The position numbers and the translations under genes are program-made. Below the pieces are notes generated by a model. That model did not search any database. It was not told where the DNA came from and saw only the letters and a list, made by a program, of their open reading frames with translations. Positions 48,804 to 59,211 of a stretch of DNA of 64,000 nucleotides are shown here, piece by piece (positions within the stretch are counted from its first letter, which is position 1; every line of letters starts with the position of its first letter). The stretch covers positions 29,329 to 93,328 of the forward strand of contig NZ_JTKH01000019.1 in NCBI RefSeq assembly GCF_000827885.1, in the 5' to 3' direction. This DNA comes from Vibrio renipiscarius (lineage in GTDB: Bacteria > Pseudomonadota > Gammaproteobacteria > Enterobacterales > Vibrionaceae).

Positions 48804-49355
48804 ATGACCAACAAAACGCTTATCGCTCTCGCTATTGCAGCTTTACCTATGTGGGCAAATGCGCACAATTTAACGATCGGCAGCAAGACGCCTAACGTTG
48901 ACGTGACCAGCTATGGTGAAATTCTCGTGCAAGACAACGACACGGTTTATCAGCAATGGAATAGCGATGCGATGCTCGGTAAAGTACGAGTGATTCAGGC
49001 GATTGCCGGACGCAGCAACTCGAAAGAAATGAATGCGCCGTTAATGGCCGCAATTACTTCTTCACAGTTCCCACCAGCCAACTACCAAACCACCACCATC
49101 ATTAACCAAGATGATTCTATTTGGGGTACGGGCTCATTCGTTAAATCCTCGGCACAAGACAGCAAAACCGATTTCCCTTGGTCTTCAATGGTATTGGATG
49201 AAAACGGTGTCGTTGCAGCAAGCTGGGATCTAAAAGCAGAGTCTTCGGCGATTATCGTGCAAGATAAACAAGGTAAAGTCTTGTTTGTAAAAGAAGGTGT
49301 ATTGACCGCCGATGAAATACAGCAAGTTCTAAACCTGATTGCACAAAACCTTTAG
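48804..49355 (+). CDS. ytfJ: YtfJ-family periplasmic protein
   Basis: 183 residues with a signal peptide (MTNKTLIALAIAALPMWANA). The mature part has a thioredoxin-like layout: VRVIQAIAGRSNSKEMNAPL, then the block INQDDSIWGTGSFVKSSAQD, as in YtfJ. No CxxC is present. Function unknown. It ends shortly before the palindrome that separates it from the zinc cluster. Confidence 0.9.
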   Translation: MTNKTLIALAIAALPMWANAHNLTIGSKTPNVDVTSYGEILVQDNDTVYQQWNSDAMLGKVRVIQAIAGRSNSKEMNAPLMAAITSSQFPPANYQTTTIINQDDSIWGTGSFVKSSAQDSKTDFPWSSMVLDENGVVAASWDLKAESSAIIVQDKQGKVLFVKEGVLTADEIQQVLNLIAQNL

Positions 49356-49382
49356 TCGCACAATTTAGCACTTAAAATTTTG

Positions 49383-49419
49383 ACCGGAGTTGTTATAGTA
49401 TAACAACTCCGGTTTTTTA
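49383..49419 (+). terminator. Terminator of ytfJ that contains a Zur-like box
   Basis: Perfect 15-bp arms ACCGGAGTTGTTATA and TATAACAACTCCGGT about a single G at 49398, followed by TTTTTT: a textbook intrinsic terminator. Its core, TGTTATA-G-TATAACA (49392-49404), equals the Zur consensus. It therefore also looks like the zinc-dependent operator of the downstream cluster. Confidence 0.85.
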
Positions 49420-49423
49420 TTTG

Positions 49424-49726
49424 ATGGTCGTGATGCCCCGCTTTCGTTTCGTGTCTCAATGCAAACTCATGATTGTACTTAGTGCCGTCATGCTATTGCT
49501 ATGGACCAACTTCGCGGTTATTCACCATCAACTCGACCTCGATCTGCAACATCATGAGCACCATCATTGCCAGCTATTTGCGAGCGTCGTGCATGGTGCC
49601 AAATCAAACCCACTGACACTTCTCCTTGCCAATACTTCAGAGTCTCCACCTTCGCTTGCGGTGTACCAGTATCTAGAGGCTCCCGTGATTGCGCAAAGTG
49701 CGCGAGCACCACCTAAACTTATCTAA
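49424..49726 (+). CDS. DUF2607-like membrane-anchored protein of the zinc cluster
   Basis: About 100 residues. ATG codons at 49424, 49433 and 49469 are possible starts; none has a clear ribosome site, so the start is uncertain. A single hydrophobic segment (VLSAVMLLLWTNFAVI) is followed by a His-rich stretch with HHQ, QHHEHHHC. This fits DUF2607, found beside zinc genes in Vibrio. A role in metal handling is inferred from the histidines and from the Zur-like box 20 bp upstream. Confidence 0.75.
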   Translation: MVVMPRFRFVSQCKLMIVLSAVMLLLWTNFAVIHHQLDLDLQHHEHHHCQLFASVVHGAKSNPLTLLLANTSESPPSLAVYQYLEAPVIAQSARAPPKLI

Positions 49727-49830
49727 ACTATACATTTCATCTTCAATACCTCGGTGACACTCGGTATTTCAATACTCACAACTGGAATGTGGGTATTCAC
49801 ACATATTTTGATAAGTTCTAGGATTATAAA

Positions 49831-50457
49831 ATGAACAAATTTTCTCCCATTGCCCTTGCCTTAGGTTTCGTCGTGACGCATTCTGCTGTCGCTGAAGACG
49901 GTTTTCGCCAACACGATGCGCATGTCCACGGCGAAGTAGAATTCAATATTGCACAAGATGCGAACGAGCTTTTATTTGAAATCACCGCGCCAGGAGCGGA
50001 TGTAGTTGGTTTTGAGCACGCGCCAGAAACGGAAGGACAGACACAAACTCTGACGAACGCAGTGGCGCAGTTGAGCAAACCAAATGATGTCATGATGATC
50101 TCGGCAGCGGCGCAATGTGAAGTTAAGCACGTGTCCGTTCGTCATAGTTTGGGTGACGATGAGCACCACGACCACGACCACGACCACGACCATCATGATG
50201 AAAAAGCCCATGATCAACATCAAGAAAAAAATCATGACCATGACGAACATGAACACCACGATGATCACGAACAGCATGAAACTCACAAAGAACAGACCAA
50301 CCACGGTGAATTTACGGTTGAGTACCACTACCAATGTGGCCAAATTGATCAACTAGAACAGATCGAGACCCAGTGGTTTAGCCTATTCCCAAGCACAGAG
50401 AAAGTGCACGCGAATATACTGACGGATACCCAACAAAAAGCCGTCGACCTTAACTAA
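49831..50457 (+). CDS. zrgA: Zinc uptake protein ZrgA (DUF2796)
   Basis: 208 residues with a signal peptide (MNKFSPIALALGFVVTHSAVA). The mature protein begins with a QHDAHVHGEVEFNIA block. Residues of about 107-152 form a low-complexity loop of His, Asp and Glu, a typical zinc buffer. Periplasmic. ZrgA belongs to the zrg zinc importer of V. cholerae, which works alongside ZnuABC. Genes downstream encode an ATPase and an FtsX-type permease. Confidence 0.92.
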   Translation: MNKFSPIALALGFVVTHSAVAEDGFRQHDAHVHGEVEFNIAQDANELLFEITAPGADVVGFEHAPETEGQTQTLTNAVAQLSKPNDVMMISAAAQCEVKHVSVRHSLGDDEHHDHDHDHDHHDEKAHDQHQEKNHDHDEHEHHDDHEQHETHKEQTNHGEFTVEYHYQCGQIDQLEQIETQWFSLFPSTEKVHANILTDTQQKAVDLN

Positions 50458-50546
50458 AAGAACACCACAATTAAGCTGTAAATCAAAAGTGAGCTTGGCG
50501 CCAATGCCAAGCTCAACTTGTTATCGATATTAATTGGAAAAACTCA

Positions 50547-51254
50547 ATGGACAACACCTCACAATCGAAGGTGATAGACCTCAATCAGGTACATTTTTCA
50601 TGGCCAGGCAATGACGACCCAACGTTAGTCATTGAAAAACTTGAGGTACGTCGTGGCGAACATTTGTTTATTAAAGGCCCAAGTGGGTGTGGCAAATCCA
50701 CATTGCTAGGCTTACTCACCGGCATCAATCAAACTCAGCAGGGTTCGGTCGCGATTCTCGGCGAGGAGCTCACTCAGTTGAGTAGCCGTCAACGAGATCG
50801 CTTCCGCGCGGATAATATCGGCTATATCTTTCAGCAATTTAACCTACTGCCCTATTTAAGCGTGATTGAAAATGTCATTCTTCCTTGCCAGTTTTCTGCG
50901 CAGAGAAAGCGACGCGTAACGATCAATTTAGAACAACGAGCGAAAGAACTGCTGAGCAAACTCCACTTGAGCGACTCACTGATGCACAAACCCGTCGTGG
51001 AGCTCAGTATTGGTCAGCAGCAACGTGTAGCCGCTGCCCGCGCGCTCATTGGTAACCCACCACTGATCATTGCCGATGAACCCACCTCGTCATTGGATCA
51101 CGACAATCGCAGCGCCTTCATTGAGCTCTTGTTGGAGCAAGCAAATCAAGTCAATGCCACTCTGATTTTTGTCAGTCACGATCCCACTCTCGAACCTTTA
51201 TTTGATCGCAGCTTGGATCTTCGCCAAATCAATCAAGCGGGAGAGCAACAATGA
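50547..51254 (+). CDS. ABC transporter ATPase of the zrg zinc cluster (LolD/MacB type)
   Basis: 235 residues. Walker A GPSGCGKST (about residue 48), signature LSIGQQQRVAAARAL (Ile in place of the usual Gly), Walker B LIIADEPTSSLD, and His-loop FVSHD. By sequence it resembles LolD/MacB ATPases rather than the ZnuC type. It overlaps the permease gene by 4 bases (ATGA). In the V. cholerae zrg locus an ABC module of this kind takes part in zinc uptake. Confidence 0.93.
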   Translation: MDNTSQSKVIDLNQVHFSWPGNDDPTLVIEKLEVRRGEHLFIKGPSGCGKSTLLGLLTGINQTQQGSVAILGEELTQLSSRQRDRFRADNIGYIFQQFNLLPYLSVIENVILPCQFSAQRKRRVTINLEQRAKELLSKLHLSDSLMHKPVVELSIGQQQRVAAARALIGNPPLIIADEPTSSLDHDNRSAFIELLLEQANQVNATLIFVSHDPTLEPLFDRSLDLRQINQAGEQQ

Positions 51255-52510
51255 ATCCAACCTTGATGTTAGCGTGGAAAAGCGTCAACAATCGCCGCTT
51301 AACCGCCTTCCTGACCATTCTGACGGTGGCCGTTTCGCTTGTCTTATTACTTGGCGTTGAGCGTATTCGCACACAAGCCAAAGCCAGTTTTGCCAATACG
51401 ATCTCAGGCACCGATCTGATCGTGGGCGGGCGCTCTGGTCAGGTGAACTTATTACTCTACTCCGTATTCCGCATTGGCAATGCTACGAATAATATCGACT
51501 GGAAGAGCTACCAAGAGTTTAGCCAACACCGCGCTGTGGATTGGACCATCCCCCTTTCACTAGGAGACTCACACAAAGGGTTTCGTGTTTTAGGCACCAA
51601 TCAAAGCTATTTTGAACACTATCGCTATGGCAATAAACAACCTTTAAAACTCACTCAAGGCAAACCATTTACCGGTTTATTTGAAACCGTGATCGGCGCC
51701 GATGTAGCAAAGAAGTTGGGCTATCATATCGGCAGTGAGATCATTATTGCGCATGGCATTAGTGATGTGGGTTTTAGTCGTCATGACAATTTACCGTTTA
51801 CCGTCGTTGGCATTTTCGCCCCAACAGGTACGCCGGTTGATAAAACGGTCCATGTCTCGCTAGAAGCCATTGAAGCGATTCACGTCGGCTGGGAGTCAGG
51901 GGCAAGAATGGGGCAAACACCGTCGGCTGATCACTTAGTCAACGCGGAGTTTCAACCCAATCAGATCACAGCCATGATGGTCGGATTGAAATCAAAAATT
52001 CAAACCTTCGCACTACAGCGTCAAATCAACACCTATACAAAAGAGCCTCTCAGCGCCATTTTACCGGGGGTCGCTTTGCATGAATTGTGGGGCATGATGT
52101 CAGTGGCTGAACAAGCGCTCATGGTGGTGTCAGGCTTTGTGGTTGTCGCGGGGTTACTCGGTATGCTCTCAAGCTTACTGACTAGCTTACAAGAAAGACG
52201 CAGAGAGATGGCGATCTTACGAGCGATGGGGGCCAGGCCGCGGCATATTTTTAGCCTACTGATCTTAGAGGCGAGTGTGCTAACCTTTATAGGAATACTG
52301 ACAGGGACCGCTTTACTCTATGGTTTACTGGCGCTAGCCGGTCCTTTTGTGACTCAAAACTATGGAATTCAGTTACCTTTAGTTATGTTGTCCGATTATG
52401 AATTAGGTCTTATCGTTGCCGTGCAATTGGCCGGAACGGTGATTGGCATCTTCCCCGCGCTTCGAGCTTATCGTCAGTCTCTGAGCGATGGAATGACAAT
52501 ACGGGTGTAA
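51251..52510 (+). CDS. FtsX-like permease of the zrg zinc cluster
   Basis: 419 residues. MacB/FtsX architecture: one N-terminal membrane segment (LTILTVAVSLVLLLGV), a large periplasmic domain (about 40-275), then three membrane segments at the C-terminus with the ERRREMAILRAMGA block. Typical FtsX proteins are mechanotransmitters rather than pores, which makes a metal-import role unusual. Translationally coupled to the ATPase gene before it. Confidence 0.92.
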   Translation: MNPTLMLAWKSVNNRRLTAFLTILTVAVSLVLLLGVERIRTQAKASFANTISGTDLIVGGRSGQVNLLLYSVFRIGNATNNIDWKSYQEFSQHRAVDWTIPLSLGDSHKGFRVLGTNQSYFEHYRYGNKQPLKLTQGKPFTGLFETVIGADVAKKLGYHIGSEIIIAHGISDVGFSRHDNLPFTVVGIFAPTGTPVDKTVHVSLEAIEAIHVGWESGARMGQTPSADHLVNAEFQPNQITAMMVGLKSKIQTFALQRQINTYTKEPLSAILPGVALHELWGMMSVAEQALMVVSGFVVVAGLLGMLSSLLTSLQERRREMAILRAMGARPRHIFSLLILEASVLTFIGILTGTALLYGLLALAGPFVTQNYGIQLPLVMLSDYELGLIVAVQLAGTVIGIFPALRAYRQSLSDGMTIRV

Positions 52511-52512
52511 TA

Positions 52513-53013
52513 ATGAAAAAAGTCTTTGTATTACTGTGCTGGATGCTCAGTGTCGCGTTTCCAATCTATGCCGTTGCTGAGGAAAACATTCTGACCTTAG
52601 ACTGGACAGATTTAATTCCTGAAAGTGAACGTAATCAATTTGACGCGATGGGCATGCCACTTGTGACAGACCATAGCGGTGAAGCGATGCAACAATCCAC
52701 CTTAGGTTCCGTCAGACAAGAACTCAATGGCAGTGAAGTGAAAATACCTGGCTTCGTTGTACCGCTAGAAGGCGATGAAGAGAAGATCACCGAATTTTTG
52801 TTGGTGCCCTACTTTGGTGCCTGTATCCATGTACCACCACCGCCACCCAATCAAATCATCTATGTGAAGTTTCCAAAAGGCGCGCCTATCCAACAGTTAT
52901 GGGATGTCATTTACGTTGTAGGAACACTGAAAACCGAAACACTGAATCACGAACTGGCAGAAACGGGCTACATCATCGAAGGAACGGCCATCGAGGAGTA
53001 CGATGACTATTGA
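52513..53013 (+). CDS. DUF3299 periplasmic protein of the zinc cluster
   Basis: 166 residues with a signal peptide (cleavage about residue 22-23). The DUF3299 core is visible: KIPGFVVPLEGDE, then FLLVPYFGACIHVPPPPPNQ, where Cys and His may bind metal. It starts 2 bp after the permease stop, so it is the last gene of the zrg-type operon. Biochemical function unknown. Confidence 0.9.
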   Translation: MKKVFVLLCWMLSVAFPIYAVAEENILTLDWTDLIPESERNQFDAMGMPLVTDHSGEAMQQSTLGSVRQELNGSEVKIPGFVVPLEGDEEKITEFLLVPYFGACIHVPPPPPNQIIYVKFPKGAPIQQLWDVIYVVGTLKTETLNHELAETGYIIEGTAIEEYDDY

Positions 53014-53125
53014 TGGTCATGGCAGTGAGTGCATCACGCCATGTCGTCGCTTGCATTACGTCACTCTTGATGCGTAATCATTAACAAAAAAGCAACCTGT
53101 TTATTGCCTGAAAAACGCCCTATTG

Positions 53126-53230
53126 CTAGATCAAGTATCGAGAGAGATACACCAGCACAGCTAGGTAAATACAGAGTAATAAGGTAATCGACAGGTGCTT
53201 TCTGAATTTATTCTCTTTGGAATACTTCAT
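53126..53230 (-). CDS. Candidate 34-residue single-span membrane protein
   Basis: An ATG (53230) to TAG (53128-53126) frame of 34 codons. The product has a basic N-terminus (MKYSKENKFRKHL), then a hydrophobic span SITLLLCIYLAVLVYL and a basic SRYLI end: the positive-inside form of a small inner-membrane protein. GAGGG lies four bases before the ATG. A Fur-like box is 30 bp upstream, and a weak hairpin with six T follows at about 53112-53087. No homologue recalled; coding status inferred. Confidence 0.5.
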   Translation of the reverse strand: MKYSKENKFRKHLSITLLLCIYLAVLVYLSRYLI

Positions 53231-53259
53231 AAACCCTCGCTATTTCGATAACAATTTTA

Positions 53260-53278
53260 ACAAATTATTATCATTGAA
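53260..53278 (-). promoter_or_regulatory. Fur-like box upstream of the 34-residue ORF
   Basis: The minus-strand sequence TTCAATGATAATAATTTGT agrees with the 19-bp Fur consensus at 12 positions, including an uninterrupted AATGATAAT. It lies 30-48 bp before the small ORF, where a promoter would be. Confidence 0.45.
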
Positions 53279-53506
53279 GGTAGCAAAATTTTCCTTTCTC
53301 TTTTTGATACTTTGATGAGACGAAAAGAACCTCTAGGCATTGGATGTCATCAGCCTTTCTATGGGATGTGACAAGGGTAAATAAACGCCTTAAGCATTGG
53401 TCCGATATTCCATTAAAACAGAACATCACTCACATGACTTTCTATAGCGAGTTTTAAGCTAAAAAGGTACATTAATCATCACGTTCATATGGGTGAAGGG
53501 AAACCA

Positions 53507-54403
53507 ATGTCTGAAAGCCATCATGCTGTAACCGTTGAGCACCAACCAAACCAAGAAAGCCGCCACGAAAAGAAATCGAACTACGTGAAAGAGAGTTCAA
53601 GTCGCGTGCTGCACATTGCTCAAGAGCATGGTTTAGATGCGCTACTACAAACAGAATCCCCTCAAAAGCCCGCGTTAGAGCGCGCCTTATTACGTGAACG
53701 TCACCGTCGTGAGCAACGTCAAAAAAACCTAGAGAAGATCTTAAAACTGGCGCACTCAGCCTGCAGTGATGAAACCGCCGGAGAACCCGATCAAGATTGG
53801 TTATATCGCTTCTTTGATATGGCCCAAGAAGTCCATAATCCCTCAATGCAGCGACTCTGGGCGCAAGTGTTTAAGCGCGAAGTGATCAATCCTGGATCGA
53901 CTTCAATGAAAGCGCTTAAAGTCTTACAAGACATGACGCCTAAAGAAGCTCAAATTCTTCAACGTGCCGCCTCACTCGCGTGCAGTTTTGGCAATGACAA
54001 CAGTCGCAAACTACTGATTGGTTTTCGCGCTCGAGGTGGGTTATTCCGCTTAGGCAAACGCACTCTCACAACCAATATCAACATTGGTAACTACCAATTG
54101 CCCTATTCCAGCCTGCTCGTGTTGTTTGAACTGGGTTTGATGCATGGTACAGAACTCGAATCGGGTGAGATTAATTTGGAGTCTCCATTGCCGCTGATTT
54201 ATCAGGGGAATAATCTCGTACTGCAAGTGCACAGCAAAGGCGTACGTTTACTTTACTACCGCTTTACCCCAACCGGTAACGAGTTGTGTAAGCTGCTTGG
54301 CAACAAACAAAATAGCCAATATTACGACCAACTGATCGCGATGCTCGGGCAGAAATTCTCGGTACAAGCGGAAGCGAACAGCGGTATCCATCACACCGTC
54401 TAA
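53507..54403 (+). CDS. TIGR03899-type conserved protein
   Basis: 298 residues from the ATG at 53507, preceded by GAAGGGAAACCA; another ATG six codons upstream is less well placed. The blocks DQDWLYRFFDMAQEVHN, MQRLWAQVFKREV and KALKVLQDMTPKEAQILQRA match the uncharacterised Vibrio family TIGR03899. No signal peptide; soluble and basic. It converges with pgi. Function unknown. Confidence 0.85.
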   Translation: MSESHHAVTVEHQPNQESRHEKKSNYVKESSSRVLHIAQEHGLDALLQTESPQKPALERALLRERHRREQRQKNLEKILKLAHSACSDETAGEPDQDWLYRFFDMAQEVHNPSMQRLWAQVFKREVINPGSTSMKALKVLQDMTPKEAQILQRAASLACSFGNDNSRKLLIGFRARGGLFRLGKRTLTTNINIGNYQLPYSSLLVLFELGLMHGTELESGEINLESPLPLIYQGNNLVLQVHSKGVRLLYYRFTPTGNELCKLLGNKQNSQYYDQLIAMLGQKFSVQAEANSGIHHTV

Positions 54404-54430
54404 ACCGAGAAACGATTACGTCGCTCCCAT

Positions 54431-54460
54431 AAAAAAACGCCAGCATTGCTGGCGTTTTAC
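54431..54460. terminator. Bidirectional terminator between the TIGR03899 gene and pgi
   Basis: AACGCCAGC-ATT-GCTGGCGTT with A and T runs on both sides. Confidence 0.9.
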
Positions 54461-54514
54461 GTTTTCAACTTTTGCTCGCCAAAAGACTCAATATCATGGC
54501 TTCAAGTATGCGAC

Positions 54515-56488
<1,974 letters not shown>

Positions 56489-56516
56489 CAAAGGGAACGC
56501 AACCGCGTTCCCTTTT
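56489..56516 (-). terminator. Terminator of alr
   Basis: GGGAACGC-loop-GCGTTCCC with a TTTGTTGTTT tail on the minus strand, directly after alr. Confidence 0.8.
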
Positions 56517-56524
56517 CAATGTAT

Positions 56525-57610
56525 TTAGTCTGAATATACCATATCAACGCGTGGCGTTAACTTGGTCACCAGCTCGTAAGCAATGGTGCCAATATGGGCG
56601 GCGACCTCTTCTGATGGAAGATCATTCCCCCACATGATGGCTTCATCCCCTACGCTATCGCATGCATCAGGCCCTAAATCGACCGTTAACATATCCATAG
56701 AGACTCGACCAGCAATAGGGACACGACGACCGTTCACCAGCACTGGCGTACCGTTCGGGGCCGTTCTCGGGTAACCATCACCATAACCAATCGCAATCAC
56801 ACCCACTTTGGTATCACGCTCGCTGGTCCAAATGCCACCGTAACCGATGCTCTCCCCTTTTTTCACTTCGCGAACCGCGATTAAATGTGATTTCAAGGTC
56901 ATGACTGGACGGTAACCCAACTCTGCCGCAGATTTATCACTGAATGGCGACACGCCATACATAATAATCCCCGGGCGAACCCATTCTAGCTGGCTTTCTG
57001 GCCAAGCTAAAATACCAGCAGAAGCGGCAAGTGAACGCTCACCTTGGTAGTCTTGAGTCAAAGCGAGGAACTGTTCGGTTTGTTCGACCGTCGTGGATTT
57101 TTCTAGTTCATCGGCACTGGCAAAGTGGCTCATAAAACGCAGCGGTTTCGCTACGTTCTCACACGCATTCAAGCGAGCGATAAAAGACTCAAGCTGCTCA
57201 GGACGCACGCCTAAGCGGTGCATACCACTGTCGATTTTTAGCCATACTTGAACCGGTGCTTCAAGTTGGGCATTTTCTAATGCTTCCAACTGCTCAATGC
57301 AATGCAAACCGGCTTGGATATTATTGGTCACCAAAACAGGTAAGTCACCCGACGAGTAAAACCCTTCTAACAGTAAGATTGGCGTAACGATGCCTGCCGC
57401 ACGCAATTGCAACGCTTCCTCGATACGCGCAACACCAAAAGCATCCGCGTCTTGGGCGTGCTTGGCAATATGACGCAATCCATGGCCATAGCCATTCGCT
57501 TTCACCACCGCCATAATTTTACTATTGGGAGCTTGCTGTTTGACTTGCTGCAAGTTGTGCTTTAACGCAGCAAGATCAACATGCGCCGTTGCGGCCTTCA
57601 TGTAACTCAT
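56525..57610 (-). CDS. alr: Alanine racemase
   Basis: 361 residues from the ATG at 57610 (MSYMKAATAHVDL); the ATG three codons later is an equally possible start, and none has a strong ribosome site. PLP enzyme converting L- to D-alanine for peptidoglycan. PLP lysine block VVKANGYGHG near residue 37; RVSMDML and IGYGDGYPR follow. The start lies 5 bp past the dnaB stop, so it is probably translated from the dnaB transcript. Confidence 0.95.
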   Translation of the reverse strand: MSYMKAATAHVDLAALKHNLQQVKQQAPNSKIMAVVKANGYGHGLRHIAKHAQDADAFGVARIEEALQLRAAGIVTPILLLEGFYSSGDLPVLVTNNIQAGLHCIEQLEALENAQLEAPVQVWLKIDSGMHRLGVRPEQLESFIARLNACENVAKPLRFMSHFASADELEKSTTVEQTEQFLALTQDYQGERSLAASAGILAWPESQLEWVRPGIIMYGVSPFSDKSAAELGYRPVMTLKSHLIAVREVKKGESIGYGGIWTSERDTKVGVIAIGYGDGYPRTAPNGTPVLVNGRRVPIAGRVSMDMLTVDLGPDACDSVGDEAIMWGNDLPSEEVAAHIGTIAYELVTKLTPRVDMVYSD

Positions 57611-57614
57611 AGTG

Positions 57615-59027
57615 TTATTCGTCATCCATATCAAACGCAGGTCCCGCATAATTATCAAAGCGAGAATATTGCCCTTGGAAGGTCAAACGCACCGAACCGA
57701 TCGGGCCGTTACGTTGCTTACCAAGAATAATCTCTGCGGTGCCCTTCATTGAGCTATCTGGGTTATAAACTTCATCGCGGTAGATAAACATAATCAAATC
57801 GGCATCCTGCTCGATCGCGCCTGATTCACGCAAATCTGAGTTGATTGGACGTTTGTCCGCGCGTTGCTCTAGGGAACGGTTAAGCTGCGAAAGTGCCACA
57901 ACAGGCACGTTAAGCTCTTTTGCTAACGCCTTCAATGAGCGCGAAATTTCAGAAATTTCTAGAGTACGGTTATCTTGCATACCCGGTACTCGCATCAACT
58001 GCAAGTAGTCGACCATGATCATACTCAAGCCACCGGCATCACGCGCGATACGACGAGCGCGTGAACGCAATTCGGTCGGTGTTAAGCCTGAGCTGTCATC
58101 GATGTACATATTTTTCTTCTGCATGAGAATACCCATGGTCGAAGAAATACGCGCCCAGTCTTCATCATCCAACTGGCCGGTACGAATTTTGGTTTGATCC
58201 ACACGAGAAAGCGATGCCAACATACGCATCATTAGCTGTTCAGCAGGCATCTCTAGAGAGAAGATGAGAACCGGCTTGTCTTGATCCATCGCGGCGTTTT
58301 CACACAAGTTCATCGCAAAGGTGGTTTTACCCATCGATGGACGGGCTGCAACGATGATCAAATCTGAGCCTTGTAGTCCGGCGGTTTTCTTATTTAGGTC
58401 GTGGAAACCCGTATTAACGCCAGTCACACCATCTTGTGGCGATTTATACAGTAACTCGATACGCTCAAGCGTTTTCTCTAAGATGTTATCAACGCTTTGT
58501 GGGCCTTCATTCTCTGTCGTGCGCGACTCTGCAATCGCAAAGACTTTGCTCTCTGCGAGATCAAGCAAATCGTCAGATGAACGACCTTGCGGATCATAGC
58601 CTGAATCGGCGATTTCATTCGCTACACTGATCAAGTTACGCACCAATGCACGCTCTGCCACGATATCGGCATAAGCGTTAATGTTCGCAGCACTTGGGGT
58701 GTTTTTAACTAAATCCGCTAGGTACGCAAAACCACCGACATCTTCAAGCTGCTCATGCTGCTCAAGGTGCTCGGATAATGTGATCAAGTCGAGTGGCTTA
58801 CTGTCTTCAAGGATGCGTTTCACCGCCTCAAAAACCAGTCGATGCGGACGGCTATAAAAGTCGCTCGCCATGACTCGTTCTGCAACCGTATCCCAGCGCT
58901 CATTATCCAGCAACAGGCCACCGATAACGGATTGCTCTGCTTCTAATGAATGTGGTGGGACTTTTATTGCATCCACTTGTGCATCAGGATGTTTACGTTT
59001 GCGATTGTCCGGACGGGTATCTGCCAT
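57615..59027 (-). CDS. dnaB: Replicative DNA helicase DnaB
   Basis: 470 residues from the ATG at 59027 (MADTRPDNRKRK); a TTG four codons upstream also exists. The N-terminal helicase-loader domain (PPHSLEAEQSVIGGLLLD) is followed by the RecA-like C-terminal domain with Walker A ARPSMGKTTFAMN and the block MIMVDYLQLM. Unwinds DNA ahead of the fork. The dnaB-alr order is conserved in enterics and vibrios. Confidence 0.97.
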   Translation of the reverse strand: MADTRPDNRKRKHPDAQVDAIKVPPHSLEAEQSVIGGLLLDNERWDTVAERVMASDFYSRPHRLVFEAVKRILEDSKPLDLITLSEHLEQHEQLEDVGGFAYLADLVKNTPSAANINAYADIVAERALVRNLISVANEIADSGYDPQGRSSDDLLDLAESKVFAIAESRTTENEGPQSVDNILEKTLERIELLYKSPQDGVTGVNTGFHDLNKKTAGLQGSDLIIVAARPSMGKTTFAMNLCENAAMDQDKPVLIFSLEMPAEQLMMRMLASLSRVDQTKIRTGQLDDEDWARISSTMGILMQKKNMYIDDSSGLTPTELRSRARRIARDAGGLSMIMVDYLQLMRVPGMQDNRTLEISEISRSLKALAKELNVPVVALSQLNRSLEQRADKRPINSDLRESGAIEQDADLIMFIYRDEVYNPDSSMKGTAEIILGKQRNGPIGSVRLTFQGQYSRFDNYAGPAFDMDDE

Positions 59028-59211
59028 GGTTTTGCTCAACTACTTTTCGTGGAGGTTCATTATAATGAGAATACACCACTTGTCTTTAGGCAAACCCAAG
59101 TTTGTGTTGTTCTCAGGGAGAATTAACTTATTGCTGACGGTGTGGCATTCTATCCACATTATCATTCTGACCTTATCATAGTGGTCGTTTATTTAATTTT
59201 TGAGGGACTTC

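Larger units (their letters stand above)
53014..53506. other. Intergenic region between the zinc cluster and the TIGR03899 gene
   Basis: About 490 bp. It holds the 34-codon ORF at 53126-53230 and its Fur-like site (both listed). A short inverted repeat ATTACG / CGTAAT (53057-53079) follows the DUF3299 gene but lacks a T run. From 53290 to 53490 nothing else was recognised apart from the promoter area for the next gene. Confidence 0.4.

Noticed and set aside
50160..50300. CRISPR-like or tandem repeat array in the CAC/GAC-rich segment
   Set aside because: It is coding low complexity of the ZrgA metal loop, without spacers.
49972..50356. Overlapping frames on both strands across the His-rich part of zrgA (49972-50352 minus and 50117-50356 plus)
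   Set aside because: They are by-products of the repeated CAC/GAC codons of zrgA and give low-complexity Thr/Met or Val/Ile/Met products; zrgA has the signal peptide and conserved blocks.
53083..53112. Strong plus-strand terminator after the zinc cluster
   Set aside because: The A run precedes the hairpin on the plus strand; it can only serve the minus-strand small ORF, and the stem is short.
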